From the NCBI GenBank assembly GCA_021733925.1, contig JAIPJY010000006.1, positions 124,001 to 188,000 on the forward strand: a DNA stretch of 64,000 nt, read 5' to 3'. The stretch is from Prosthecobacter sp. GTDB lineage: Bacteria; Verrucomicrobiota; Verrucomicrobiia; Verrucomicrobiales; Verrucomicrobiaceae. The translations under genes were made by a program, and so were the position numbers. The notes beneath the pieces are model-generated. The model saw nothing but the letters and a program-made list of their open reading frames with translations. It did no database searches and was not told where the DNA came from. How positions within the stretch are numbered: the first letter of the stretch is position 1; each line of letters begins with the position of its first letter. This document shows positions 16,165 to 25,502 of this stretch, piece after piece.

Positions 16165-16332
16165 GATCTTCGATCGCTGCAACTTTGAATCTGCTTTCGC
16201 ACACCTGACCCAATGCACCAGCGGATTGCTTGCCGTCCTTCCAAATTTAAATACCCGCATCGTTGTTCAGGCAGGAAGATTGCTGCTGAAGTGGGGGAAT
16301 GATTTATTCTTCACCCGCGTTCCCTTGTTAGG
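16165..16332. other. Gap without recognisable gene
   Basis: 168 bases between the small membrane protein and the isomerase-like gene. Only AT-richer sequence is seen, with no convincing promoter pair or hairpin repeat. The isomerase promoter presumably lies here. Confidence 0.3.
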
Positions 16333-17418
16333 ATGAACCGCCGCCTTTTCATGACCTCTGCTGCCGCTGCAGCCACTTCCTCCCTGCTTCCAGCCGCTTT
16401 GCAGGGGAAGAGGATGGGGATCGTGATCCATTCGTACCGGAAGCGCTGGCATGGGAAGTACTCGAACATCAAGTATCCGCCTTTTGAGCATGCGCTGGAT
16501 GTGCTGGATCATGTGCGGGGTCTGGGTGTGGGCGGGTTGCAGACTCTCGTGAGTGGTTGGACGAGTGAGTTTGCCGGGAAGGTGCGCGCCACCTGTGAAG
16601 CCTACGGGATGAAGCTGGAGGGCAGCATCACCTTGCCCAAGAACGAGAATGATGTGGGGCGCTTTGAGCAGGAGGTGCGCATCGCGAAGGAGGCGGGGGC
16701 GACGATTTTTCGTTCGGCGACTGGTGGCCGGCGCTATGAGCTGTTTTCCAGCGTGGAGGATTTCAGGCACTGGAAGGATGGGGCCTTTAAGTCCATGCAG
16801 CTTGCGGAGCCGGTGGCGCGGCGGCAGAAGGTGAAGATTGGCATTGAGAATCACAAGGATTTCCATTCGGCGGAGCTTGCGGAGGTGCTGGGGCGTTTGA
16901 GCAGTCCGCACATGGGTGCGTGTGTCGATACGGGCAACAGCATCGCTTTGCTGGAAGATCCGATGACGGTCGTTGAAGCGCTCGCGCCCTTTGCGGTGAC
17001 CACGCATATCAAGGACATGGCGGTGCAGGAGACGCCGACGGGTTTTTTGCTGGCCGAAGTGCCGCTGGGAGAGGGAATCCTGGATCTGCCGCGGATGTTT
17101 GCCTTGTTTGAGAAGTACAATCCGCAGATTGATTATCACCTGGAGATGATCACGCGGGATCCGCTCGACATCCCCTGCCTCAAACCGGCGTATTGGGCCA
17201 CCTTTCCCGACAAACCGGGCGCGGAACTCGCCCGCACGCTCATGATGGTGCGTGAGCGCAAAGCGGACAAACTGCCCAAGACCAGCGGACTCGGGCTGGA
17301 GAGCGCGCTGGAGTTTGAAGAGAACAATATCGTGGAATGCCTGCGTCAGGCGAATGACAAGTACGGCTTTGCGCCCTCGCTGAAGCCGAAGAGCACTTTG
17401 AAGAAGGATGAGCATTGA
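16333..17418 (+). CDS. Exported sugar phosphate isomerase/epimerase-like TIM barrel
   Basis: A 361-residue protein of the xylose isomerase-like (AP_endonuc_2) superfamily. The N-terminus MNRRLFMTSAAAAATSSLLPAA resembles a Tat signal but has only NRR before the hydrophobic stretch. Barrel residues that usually bind metal are visible: IGIENHKD, CVDTGNSIAL, THIKDMA and DYHLEMI. Such secreted isomerase-like proteins are abundant in Planctomycetes and Verrucomicrobia and act on released sugars or inositols; the substrate is unknown. The stop at 17416-17418 overlaps the left arm of an inverted repeat. Confidence 0.75.
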   Translation: MNRRLFMTSAAAAATSSLLPAALQGKRMGIVIHSYRKRWHGKYSNIKYPPFEHALDVLDHVRGLGVGGLQTLVSGWTSEFAGKVRATCEAYGMKLEGSITLPKNENDVGRFEQEVRIAKEAGATIFRSATGGRRYELFSSVEDFRHWKDGAFKSMQLAEPVARRQKVKIGIENHKDFHSAELAEVLGRLSSPHMGACVDTGNSIALLEDPMTVVEALAPFAVTTHIKDMAVQETPTGFLLAEVPLGEGILDLPRMFALFEKYNPQIDYHLEMITRDPLDIPCLKPAYWATFPDKPGAELARTLMMVRERKADKLPKTSGLGLESALEFEENNIVECLRQANDKYGFAPSLKPKSTLKKDEH

Positions 17419-17499
17419 ATGGCCGCAAAGAGGCGCGAAAAAGCTGAGTGAGTCGGGAATTGCTAGGCGGTTAATGTTTGAGGGTTCTTGCGGCCATTC
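17417..17499. repeat. Perfect 12-bp inverted repeat between isomerase and recQ
   Basis: GAATGGCCGCAA at 17417-17428 pairs with TTGCGGCCATTC at 17488-17499, with a 59-base loop. The left arm covers the end of the isomerase stop codon. There is no T-run after the right arm. It may be a repeat of the ATGGCCGCAAAGAGGCGCGA type seen in many genomes, or a long-loop structure. Confidence 0.5.
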
Positions 17500-17519
17500 C
17501 TTCTTGCATCCATGATGGG

Positions 17520-19679
17520 ATGTCCGTGTCCGATCTTCTTCCAACTGCAGCCTCCACACCCATTCACGACGCCAAGATGGCGTTGCAGAAGTATTTTGGT
17601 TTTCGCGAGTTTCTGGATGGTCAGGAAACGGTGATGGCGAGCATCCTGAGCGGGCGTGATACGATGGTGATCATGCCGACAGGTGGTGGCAAATCGCTGT
17701 GCTACCAGCTTCCCGCGATGGTGATGGATGGTGTGACGGTGGTGGTGAGTCCGCTGATTGCGTTGATGAAGGATCAGGTGGATGCGCTGGAGCGGCGCGG
17801 CATTCCTGCCACGCTGATCAACAGCTCGATCTCGATGGGCGAGCAGCAGGAGCGCATCGACGCGTTGCGGCGTGGGGATTACAAGCTGGTCTATGTCGCG
17901 CCGGAGCGCTTTCGCAGCCGTGCGTTTACAAATGCACTGCGGCAGGTGCAGATTGCGTTGGTGGCGGTGGATGAAGCGCACTGTCTCTCGCAATGGGGGC
18001 ATGATTTTCGTCCTGATTACATGCGGCTTGGGGAGGCGCTGGCGCAGCTGGACCGGCCGCAGGTTGTTGCTTTGACCGCCACGGCCACGCCGGAGGTGCG
18101 GGACGATATTTTGCAGACGCTGGCGCTCCGAGATCCGTTTGTGACGATCCGTGGCTTTGAGCGGCCGAACCTGAGTCTGAACATCGCGCATACGAAATCG
18201 AACTCGGACAAGTATGACCGGCTGAAGCAGATCATTACGCAGTTCAAGACCGGCATCATCTACTGCTCCACGCGCAAACGGGTGGAGGAGGTCGGCGAGG
18301 AGCTGCGTTCGTGGAAGATTAAGGTGATCGAATACCATGGGGGACTCGATGACAAGGAGCGTGAGTCGCGGCAGACGAAGTTCATCACGAAGAAGGCTGA
18401 TGTGGCCGTGGCGACGAACGCTTTTGGCATGGGCATCGACCGCTCAGACGTGCGGTTTGTCGTGCACTTTGATGTGCCCGGCAGTGTGGAGGCCTACTAC
18501 CAGGAGGCGGGCCGTGCGGGACGTGATGGCGAGCCTTCGCAGTGCGATCTGTTCTTCAATTTTGCGGACACCAAGACGCAGGAATTTTTCATCGATGGGA
18601 ACAACCCCAGTGTGGACATCATCCGCAATGTGTATCAGACGCTGCTGAATGCGGCGGACTCCAACCATGAGGTGCAGGCGTCGATTGATGACATTACAAG
18701 TCGCGCTGGTGCGAAGAACAGCATGGCGATTGGATCGGCGCTGAGTTATCTCGTGCGCAACGACTGCATCGAGCGTTTTGACATTCCAGGCAAACGCATC
18801 CGTGGCACACGGCTGCTGCAGCCGAATGTGCTGACGCGAGATTTGAAATTTGATCTGGAGGCGCTGCGTGAAAAAGACCGCCGCGACCGCTCGAAGCTCA
18901 AGGCAATGGTCGAGCTCTGCTATGACGACAAGGCCTGCCGCCAAGAGCAGATCCTGCACTACTTTGGCGAGAGCGAAAGCACGCCGTGTGGCAGCTGCGA
19001 TGTGTGCCGGGCTGAAGGGGTGCAGCCGCCGCGTGAAGGAGGGGCGGATGAAGTCACCATGCTAAGGCAGGCGTTGAGCGGCATCGCCCGCATGTCCACC
19101 AAACATGCGGATGGCACTTGGGAGGGGCGTTTTGGGAAAGGGCGCATCATTCAGATGCTGGTGGGCAGCAAGTCGAAGGAGATCGTGGACGCGGGGCATG
19201 ACCAGCTCACGACCTATGGGCTGCTGAAGGATGTGGGCACGCATGCGCTGCATCCGCTGTTTGCTGAAATTGAAAAGCTCGGGCTCATCGAGACCAGTGG
19301 AGGCGAGTATCCGAAAGTCACGCTGACCTCACGCGGTGCGCAGGTGATGAAAAGGGGTGAGAATGTGAAGATGCGCTGGCCTTCAATGCAGGCGCCGGTG
19401 ACGAAGCCGAAGGGTAAGACGGCGCTGAACGAAGAGCTGGCTGCGCGAGAGCTTGGGTTTGATGATGCGCTGTTTGAGAAGCTCAAGCGGCACCGCACTG
19501 CCGTGGCGGAGGCCGAGGGCGTGCCACCTTATATTATTTTCAGCAATCAGACGCTGGAGTTTATGACGCGACTGAAGCCGAAGACGATTGAGGCGGGGTT
19601 GAAGATTCGCGGGGTGGGTGAGAAGAAGGCGAAGGAGTATCTGCCGGATTTTATTCAGATCATCAAGAAGCACGGGTGA
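17520..19679 (+). CDS. recQ: ATP-dependent DNA helicase RecQ
   Basis: A helicase of about 719 residues for recombination and replication-fork repair. Motif [16 protein letters not shown], motif [16 protein letters not shown] (with the RecQ aromatic loop), motif [15 protein letters not shown], motif [15 protein letters not shown] and motif [14 protein letters not shown] are all present. The zinc cluster [18 protein letters not shown]...CGSCDVC and the winged-helix RQC region follow. A C-terminal HRDC-like domain ends [15 protein letters not shown]. The ATG at 17520 is preferred over an upstream TTG at 17478, which lies in the inverted repeat region. It is transcribed alone and followed by a dispersed hairpin element. 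Confidence 0.95.
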   Translation: MSVSDLLPTAASTPIHDAKMALQKYFGFREFLDGQETVMASILSGRDTMVIMPTGGGKSLCYQLPAMVMDGVTVVVSPLIALMKDQVDALERRGIPATLINSSISMGEQQERIDALRRGDYKLVYVAPERFRSRAFTNALRQVQIALVAVDEAHCLSQWGHDFRPDYMRLGEALAQLDRPQVVALTATATPEVRDDILQTLALRDPFVTIRGFERPNLSLNIAHTKSNSDKYDRLKQIITQFKTGIIYCSTRKRVEEVGEELRSWKIKVIEYHGGLDDKERESRQTKFITKKADVAVATNAFGMGIDRSDVRFVVHFDVPGSVEAYYQEAGRAGRDGEPSQCDLFFNFADTKTQEFFIDGNNPSVDIIRNVYQTLLNAADSNHEVQASIDDITSRAGAKNSMAIGSALSYLVRNDCIERFDIPGKRIRGTRLLQPNVLTRDLKFDLEALREKDRRDRSKLKAMVELCYDDKACRQEQILHYFGESESTPCGSCDVCRAEGVQPPREGGADEVTMLRQALSGIARMSTKHADGTWEGRFGKGRIIQMLVGSKSKEIVDAGHDQLTTYGLLKDVGTHALHPLFAEIEKLGLIETSGGEYPKVTLTSRGAQVMKRGENVKMRWPSMQAPVTKPKGKTALNEELAARELGFDDALFEKLKRHRTAVAEAEGVPPYIIFSNQTLEFMTRLKPKTIEAGLKIRGVGEKKAKEYLPDFIQIIKKHG

Positions 19680-19764
19680 GACCGGATTATAGTCACTGGT
19701 GCAATAGACAGAAGTGAATGGAAATCTGGAGACGGAGGCCATGGGGCTGGACACAGGCATAGCT

Positions 19765-19917
19765 ACCTGCGGCGCAAGGGCGGAGCAGACGCTGCTGGTA
19801 CCCGGCGTCGTGTGGAGGGGTTCTGGGTTTGCTTACCGGACTGGCTACGGGAACCCAGGGGAGCACTCGCTAAAGCTCGGCACCCCTGGGCTATATTACG
19901 GAAGGCCGTTGGCCTTC
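19765..19917 (+). repeat. Dispersed two-hairpin element, copy 1
   Basis: About 150 bases alignable with 25503-25651. Shared blocks are AGACGCTGCTGGT, CTGGRTTTGCTT, AACCCAGGG and AAAGCTCGGC, then CCTGGGCTATAWTNCG. Hairpin 1: CCCAGGGG (19854-19861) with CCCCTGGG (19883-19890). Hairpin 2: GAAGGCC-GTT-GGCCTTC (19901-19917). The stems differ from copy 2 by paired changes. The rest of the 269-base gap shows nothing else. Confidence 0.8.
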
Positions 19918-19948
19918 AAGACAAGGAAGTCAGTCTGTTTAGCAAGTC

Positions 19949-20401
19949 TCAATTGTAGCGCATCACCGGGCGTTTCAGGATGCGTGCTTTTTGAATGATG
20001 TCGGCTGGATGCTCCGGGGTGCCGCGGTCCATGAAGTTTTCGATGCTGCGAGAGGCATCGAGAATGGAGCGGACCTGGCCACGAATGGTGGGAGCTGGAT
20101 TGAGGTAGTCGTCGATACCCGTCACGGCCTTGTACACGACGGAGATTTCGACGACGAAGATATCGTCTAACCGGTAAAACTCGCTGCCGGTGAGCAGTCC
20201 GGAACCAGTCTGGCCGGTGGGGGAGGCGGGTGAAGCGGGACGCAGGGTTTTGTAGAGGCGCGCACGGCTGACGGGGAATTCGAGGCTGCGCAAACGGCTC
20301 TCGTAAACTTTGCGGCGGGCGTATTCATCACGTGGCAGTGAGCTGCAACCTGCGGTGGTGAGGATGAGCAGAAGAAGCAGGAAAGCGTGACGGGGATTCA
20401 T
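19949..20401 (-). CDS. Small lipoprotein, third gene of the PelA-like operon
   Basis: 150 residues with a lipoprotein signal (hydrophobic stretch then lipobox TTAGC at about residue 15-19). The mature part is RLYKTLRP...GSEFYRLDDIFVVEISVVYK..., with no recognised domain. It is the last gene of a minus-strand set (PelA-like, TPR protein, lipoprotein) and 43 bases from its neighbour. In the known pel operon the third gene, pelC, also encodes a small outer-membrane lipoprotein. The position matches, but I cannot show sequence similarity to PelC. Confidence 0.6.
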   Translation of the reverse strand: MNPRHAFLLLLLILTTAGCSSLPRDEYARRKVYESRLRSLEFPVSRARLYKTLRPASPASPTGQTGSGLLTGSEFYRLDDIFVVEISVVYKAVTGIDDYLNPAPTIRGQVRSILDASRSIENFMDRGTPEHPADIIQKARILKRPVMRYN

Positions 20402-20444
20402 GCCGCGAACGTGATGCCGCTGCGCTGCGAATCAACTGCGGTCT

Positions 20445-22130
20445 TCACTCGGCCTTGGCCGCTGTGCTGAAGTGGGTGGCTTCGGCCGTGCTGGGTGTGG
20501 CCGCGAGGGCTTTGTGGAATTCGGTTCCGGTGGGAAGTTTGGCGACAGCCTCTGTCAAAGCCGCATGGGCTGCGACCCCATCTGCATGCTGAAGAGTGGT
20601 GGTGGCGAGAGCGAGGACATCGCTGACAGCGGGATGGGGTGAAGACTCAACGAGGAGCTGCTGCGCACGATGGGCGGCGGGAATGTCATCGAGCTGGATG
20701 GCGAGAGCGGCAATGAGACGCAGCGTGGCCTCATCGAGCTGGCCGGCGGGAATGGACTGCAATGTGCGCAGAGCCTGGGCAGGCTGCGAAGAAGAAACTT
20801 GGAACCTGGCGAGCTGCTGCAAGGCGGAGACATCATCAGGGAAGCGTTTGAGAAAACCCTCCCACAGCATGGGGGCGGAGGATTCTCCACGCAGGATGAT
20901 GTCGATCTGTGTGAGCAGACGCCAGCCTGCGCGGTCATCAGGAGAGGACAGGAGGTGAGGGGCGAGCAGTGCACGAGCCGCAGCAGGTGCGTCGCCGTCT
21001 GCAAGCACCTGCGCCAGCTGCACGGGGGAGAAGCGGCTTTGCAGTCTGGCAAGGACCTCAGTGAGCTCTTTGCCGCGACCACTCTGTGTCGCCAGTGCGT
21101 GCAAACGGGCCAGCACCCGGGTTTCACCGATGGCGGCGAGGCGGAAGTACAGATCGCAGGCGATGCTGGTCAGATGATTGAGATCGGCGATGCTGGCGCC
21201 TTCGTTGAGCCAGCGGCGATACTCGGTGTCGATGGCTGTTGCTGAAGCAAGAGCTTGCAGCGAGAGCTGATGGTCGGTGCAGGTGCGAAGCTGGCGCTCG
21301 ATCCAGGGCAGCAGTTCGGCGGATTCATGTGCGGCTCGTGTGGCAAGGACAGCTCGTTGCAAGAGGCGAGATGGGATGGTTTCTGCGGGCTTCAATGCAC
21401 GCAGCGAATCGAGGGCGATACGGCTGGCTTCGGCGTAGCGGGTGCCTTCGAGCAGGAGGGAGATCTGGAGATCGAGTGCGTCTTCGCGTTGAGCGTCATT
21501 GAGGCGCGGAGGTGAATCACCGAGCCAATCATTCACGACACGCAGGGCGGCTGCTGGACGCCGTGCGATGCGGGCTGCTTCGGTGAGGTTCAGCACATTC
21601 TGCCACGTGGCGGCGGGGGATTCGCACACACGTTCATGGATTTCGACGGCGAGAGTGCGCTCGTTGTTCGCCATGGCCTGAGACGCGAGCAGTTCGAGTG
21701 CTTCGATTTTGCAGGGTTCTTCGAGGCGGTCGCCCGAGGCGGCGACAAGGAGGCGGCTGTCATCGATGAGCGGTGCGTCGGCACGGGTGAGTTCAATAAA
21801 CAGAAGAGCGGTGTTCAGTGGGCAGGGGGTATGGAGCGGGCCCTGCTGCACGGTGAGCTGACGCATCCGCTGCTCAGGCGCCTCCTTTTGCCAGGAGTGC
21901 AGCGCTTCCAATTCACGATCCGGGAGCATCGCGAGCTGAAACACGGCAGGCTGCTGCAGATGGCCGGGGGCTTGCGCGAGGCTGGAGGCGATGGAGGTGC
22001 GTGTGGCGCTAAGAAGCGGATTTTCCTTGGGGGTGGCCGGATCGTTCGCGTGCAGGCGCCAGCCCCAGGCGACGGCGAGCATGGTGTAGGAAAAAATGAG
22101 GAGGGAAGCCTGGCGGGAGCTGCGTGACAT
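20445..22130 (-). CDS. TPR-like repeat protein with N-terminal signal anchor, second gene of the PelA-like operon
   Basis: 561 residues. A hydrophobic segment (LLIFSYTMLAVAWGW, residues 10-24) precedes a long helical-repeat region rich in Ala, Leu and Arg with TPR-like spacing. Examples are LAVEIHERVCESPA, AALRVVNDWLGD, PAQALRTLQSIPA and AAHRAQQLLVESS. It starts 24 bases after the PelA-like stop. PelB is a TPR protein with a C-terminal porin; this one has the repeats but is too short for a barrel, so it could be PelB-like scaffold only, or PelE-like. Periplasmic location is inferred from the signal. Confidence 0.55.
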   Translation of the reverse strand: MSRSSRQASLLIFSYTMLAVAWGWRLHANDPATPKENPLLSATRTSIASSLAQAPGHLQQPAVFQLAMLPDRELEALHSWQKEAPEQRMRQLTVQQGPLHTPCPLNTALLFIELTRADAPLIDDSRLLVAASGDRLEEPCKIEALELLASQAMANNERTLAVEIHERVCESPAATWQNVLNLTEAARIARRPAAALRVVNDWLGDSPPRLNDAQREDALDLQISLLLEGTRYAEASRIALDSLRALKPAETIPSRLLQRAVLATRAAHESAELLPWIERQLRTCTDHQLSLQALASATAIDTEYRRWLNEGASIADLNHLTSIACDLYFRLAAIGETRVLARLHALATQSGRGKELTEVLARLQSRFSPVQLAQVLADGDAPAAARALLAPHLLSSPDDRAGWRLLTQIDIILRGESSAPMLWEGFLKRFPDDVSALQQLARFQVSSSQPAQALRTLQSIPAGQLDEATLRLIAALAIQLDDIPAAHRAQQLLVESSPHPAVSDVLALATTTLQHADGVAAHAALTEAVAKLPTGTEFHKALAATPSTAEATHFSTAAKAE

Positions 22131-22154
22131 GGGGGCTCGGAAAAGAAGATGTGA

Positions 22155-24866
22155 TCAGCGCATGGCCGCGTGCGTGGCGGGCGGCAGGGACTGGAGTGAG
22201 ACAGTGGAGCGGCAGGCGACTTCGAGATGAACGATGCCCTGAGCGTCTGCGTGCGAGGTGTAAGGGCGGCCATTTTCGAGATAGGCGCATTGGCCGCGGG
22301 GTTCGAAACCACCCAGAACGATTTCCACGGGACGCAGATCGCGCACCTGGAAGGTGGCGCGGCCTGGGGTGAGCTCAAAGAACGAAACCGCGGTGCTGCT
22401 TTCTGTGAGATGAATGTGCTGCGAAGGTTTGTTTTTGGTGAGCACGAGTTCGGTGCGCGCATAGCCCAGGGTGTGGATGTAGAGCTGGCCCTGATGCACA
22501 TTGTAGCCTGAAACGCCCTGGCAGTGTGCCATGTCAGGCAGGCCGGCGGTCGCGGGCAGGCGCAGGGTGCGGCAGTCACCGGCGTTCAGAATGATCCAAT
22601 GACCCGCTGCGGCACGCAGGATGCGGGTGTGCCGCGCATCGCGCACGCTCGCGGCATATGCGGCGGCGGTCATGGCATGCAGCGGCTCGCCGGAGCAGGC
22701 GGCGAAGGTTTTTTCGAGTGAAGCGACGCCTGCCTCGGTGCGAACATCCGCAAAGCTGCAGCGCAGGGCGAGCGGCTCCATGCGGATGGAATTGCGAGAG
22801 CCTGAGGGGCTGGAGATGGGATCAATGTTTGATGTCGCGGGAAGGCTCTCAACGCGCATGGAGCGGCAGTAGCTCAGAGCCTCGGATGAGGGAGTGGCAT
22901 TGGCGGGCCAGAGCATGAGGTTCACTTCCTTGCCCAGCGGCAGCAGGCGGCGATGGATGTAGCTCATGGAGCCGGCGATCTCGCGCTCCATGTCGTGACG
23001 GGTGGTTTTGGCGCGGTCATTGAGCTTGCTGGAGATGTCGATGCCGGGGGTCCATTGGGTGGGACGTGAAAAAGAGTTCGAAGCGACCTGAACCTGCAGC
23101 ATTTCGAATATGCTTCGGGCGACGTGCTCGAGCCGTGCGGCTTCGCCGGTCTTCTGCCCGGGCAGCCAGGCACGCATTTCGGCCTCACAAACGGAAACGG
23201 TGACGGGCAGAAGATTGCGGCCCAGAATGCGGTCGCGCATGACTTCGGCGCACAGCGGGAAGCCGGGAAGTGTGGAAGGGGTGGAGAAACCGGTGCTGTC
23301 GATGTGGCTGTAAAACACCCGGCGGCCCGTGCGAGTGGTGGTGTCTGGCACCGGGAGGCTGCGGTCGGCCCCGAGCCACTGGGTGAGGAAGGCAGGAAGG
23401 TCGAGCTGTGAGGTGGCGGCCTGAGCAGCTGGGTCAATCCAGGCACCGCCCCAGGTGGTGAGGAAGGCCTGATCGAAGTGATGCTGAGAGCCCATGGCAT
23501 CCTGACCATGCAGGCCCAGCACGATGTGGGAGTTTGCGGGGGCTTCGAGATCGAGAAAGCCGAGCGAGCGCGAGGTGATCTTCGTGTTCACACTCAGCAG
23601 GGAGGAATCCATGGAAACCACGTTCGTTCTGACGAGGCGTGTGGCGGGCCTGGCGCTGCCACCGAGACCGAGATGCTGCATGGCGAGATGGCGTGCTGCA
23701 TTGTCCGTCCAAGGCATGCCGGTGAGGAGCAGCGGAATTTTGCGGGAACGCAGGGAGGGCAGCCAGGCGGCCAGCATGCGCTGCTGATCCGCACTGAGGA
23801 CCAGGCTGGAGTCGAGAATGACAGCGGCGAAGTCATGGTCTTCCGGCAGGAAGTCGGCGCCATTGGCATTGCGAAAGTCGAGTTGGCAGCCCAGCCATTC
23901 CAAGGACTGACGCAGGAGGCGTGAGGTGAGGGTGGAGGCAGCGGGGGCGGATTTTTCGCCGACGTGTTTTTCATCCCAGCCATGCAGCACAAGCACGCGG
24001 CGGGAAACTTCCTCCAAGGGTCCCAGATTGACTCCGTTCAGCGCGGGAGTGGTGATGAACGGGACGGCGCCCAAGGCGGTGAGACGCTGGGCGGCCTCGC
24101 GGCAGGCGGAGAGGTCATCGGCGGAGGCATATTCCACAGCAAAGACGTGCATGCCCTGCATCTGAACGGTGCGAATGAGGCGTGTGAGGCGCTGTGTTTC
24201 CGCGATGGAGGTCCAGTCCGCCACGCCGTTTCTGCCTTCGCGGGTGTAAACGCCGAGGGCGAGGAAACCATTGGCGACGTGAACGGCTTCAACGCCGAGG
24301 CCGAGACGGAGATCGAGGAGGAGATGCTTGTCGGGATAACGCTGGTGCAGGGTGGCGGCGAGAGAGAGAACGGCGGTGCGTGCTGCTGGTGTGGTTGCTT
24401 CTTTGCCGAAGCTCAGGACGAAGCCGTCGAAACCTTTTTTCGCTGCTGGATCGGCGAGGGCTTCGACGACCCAGGAGATCCATTGGGGGTCCGTGGGATC
24501 GACGATGCGGATGTGCTGGTCGGAAGCGGAAGGTGTGGAGGACACCTGACGTTCTGCGGTTTTCATGGCAGCACGCGTTCCAGTGCGGAAATGAGCGACG
24601 TCGAGCAGCGCGAAGTAGTGATTCCCCAGCGCATGACCGGGCTCCATGTCGAGCTCCGCTTTGGGGTTCAAAATGGAGAGGTCGAAGGCGGCGAGAGAGC
24701 GGGCATCTGGACGCAGGGATTGATCGACGAACAGGCTGCGATAGGCGGGCAGATCCATCGCCATTCCTGAGATTCCCATCAGTCCCAAGAGGCCCACTAC
24801 CCGGAGTTTCGACAGCAGGCCGGATGAGGAGATCGAGAACCGGGAGGTGAGTGAAGCGGGGTGCAT
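22155..24866 (-). CDS. PelA-like exopolysaccharide protein with apparently inactive catalytic domains
   Basis: About 903 residues, exported (signal-like segment near residues 18-38). Order as in PelA: a GH114/TM1410-like N-terminal barrel (IVDPTDPQWISWVVEALAD, KGFDGFVLSF), a Rossmann-like middle part (RVLVLHGWDEK), then a carbohydrate-esterase-like barrel RRVFYSHIDSTGF...PLCAEVMRDRIL...LPVTVSVCEAE, and a beta-rich C-terminus. Active PelA keeps D-x-D and H-x3-H metal ligands in the esterase part (from memory D528/D530 and H600/H604). Here the same places read D523-S-T525 and N597-S-F-S-R601, so both His and one Asp are gone. The GH domain acid after GFDG also looks replaced. I start at ATG 24866; an upstream ATG at 24959 would add a non-signal extension. 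Confidence 0.6.
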   Translation of the reverse strand: MHPASLTSRFSISSSGLLSKLRVVGLLGLMGISGMAMDLPAYRSLFVDQSLRPDARSLAAFDLSILNPKAELDMEPGHALGNHYFALLDVAHFRTGTRAAMKTAERQVSSTPSASDQHIRIVDPTDPQWISWVVEALADPAAKKGFDGFVLSFGKEATTPAARTAVLSLAATLHQRYPDKHLLLDLRLGLGVEAVHVANGFLALGVYTREGRNGVADWTSIAETQRLTRLIRTVQMQGMHVFAVEYASADDLSACREAAQRLTALGAVPFITTPALNGVNLGPLEEVSRRVLVLHGWDEKHVGEKSAPAASTLTSRLLRQSLEWLGCQLDFRNANGADFLPEDHDFAAVILDSSLVLSADQQRMLAAWLPSLRSRKIPLLLTGMPWTDNAARHLAMQHLGLGGSARPATRLVRTNVVSMDSSLLSVNTKITSRSLGFLDLEAPANSHIVLGLHGQDAMGSQHHFDQAFLTTWGGAWIDPAAQAATSQLDLPAFLTQWLGADRSLPVPDTTTRTGRRVFYSHIDSTGFSTPSTLPGFPLCAEVMRDRILGRNLLPVTVSVCEAEMRAWLPGQKTGEAARLEHVARSIFEMLQVQVASNSFSRPTQWTPGIDISSKLNDRAKTTRHDMEREIAGSMSYIHRRLLPLGKEVNLMLWPANATPSSEALSYCRSMRVESLPATSNIDPISSPSGSRNSIRMEPLALRCSFADVRTEAGVASLEKTFAACSGEPLHAMTAAAYAASVRDARHTRILRAAAGHWIILNAGDCRTLRLPATAGLPDMAHCQGVSGYNVHQGQLYIHTLGYARTELVLTKNKPSQHIHLTESSTAVSFFELTPGRATFQVRDLRPVEIVLGGFEPRGQCAYLENGRPYTSHADAQGIVHLEVACRSTVSLQSLPPATHAAMR

Positions 24867-25006
24867 GACAGGGTGCGTTGGGCTTTCAAAACTGCGAACG
24901 CTGTCACGATAGAGTTTCAATAACTGTACGCAAAGCTCTAAGCATTGCTTTACAAACAACTTACCTCGCTGACAGAACTCAGAAATCAGTCGCCAAACAG
25001 CGCGTC

Positions 25007-25387
25007 ATGGGAATCATGACAGGCATCATGAATGGAACTCCTATTCGCACGTTTTCCGAAGGTATTTTGATCGATCAGCCCTGGGGAAAACTGACGTGGC
25101 TGGCCTCGCGTGAGATGGGGAATTCAACCACGATGACCCTGGGGCATGTGATCATTCCGGCGGGGCAGACGAACCCGCGTCATCGGCACCCGAACTGTGA
25201 TGAAATTTTGCATCTGCTCAAGGGCAGGTTGGAGCACAGTCTTGGGGATCAGAAGTATGTGCTTAATCCGGGGGATACGATCTCCATTCCTGCCGGTCAG
25301 TGGCACAATGCGCGTGCGCTGGATGACACGGATGCGGAGATGGTGATCTGCTTTTCTTCGGCGGATCGGGAGACGGAGTTTGAGTGA
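25007..25387 (+). CDS. Cupin domain protein
   Basis: A single-cupin protein of about 126 residues. Cupin motif 1 is seen as PRHRHPNCDEILHLLKGRLEHSLG (metal ligands His, His, Glu) and motif 2 as LNPGDTISIPAGQWHNARAL (His). This is a complete small beta barrel, likely metal-binding; substrate or partner unknown. Starts at 25007 and 25028 are both possible; the longer has MGIMTGIMNGTP. It is divergent from the PelA-like operon, but there is no evidence of shared function. Confidence 0.75.
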   Translation: MGIMTGIMNGTPIRTFSEGILIDQPWGKLTWLASREMGNSTTMTLGHVIIPAGQTNPRHRHPNCDEILHLLKGRLEHSLGDQKYVLNPGDTISIPAGQWHNARALDDTDAEMVICFSSADRETEFE

Positions 25388-25502
25388 GGGAGTTCACTTT
25401 CATTTCTCAAGGCGTTGCGCCTTTGATTATCGGCGTGAATGGCGCAGGGTGCTGATCGTAAGTTTTGAAGATTTTGGGAACGATGTCTGGTCACGGCGGA
25501 TG

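Noticed and set aside
20445-22130. Firm assignment of the TPR protein as PelB
   Set aside because: It has the repeats and the operon position but is half the length and lacks any visible barrel, so only a tentative link is made.
24866-24959. Upstream start for the PelA-like protein
   Set aside because: It would put a Cys/Arg-rich stretch ahead of the signal segment and overlap the divergent cupin promoter region.
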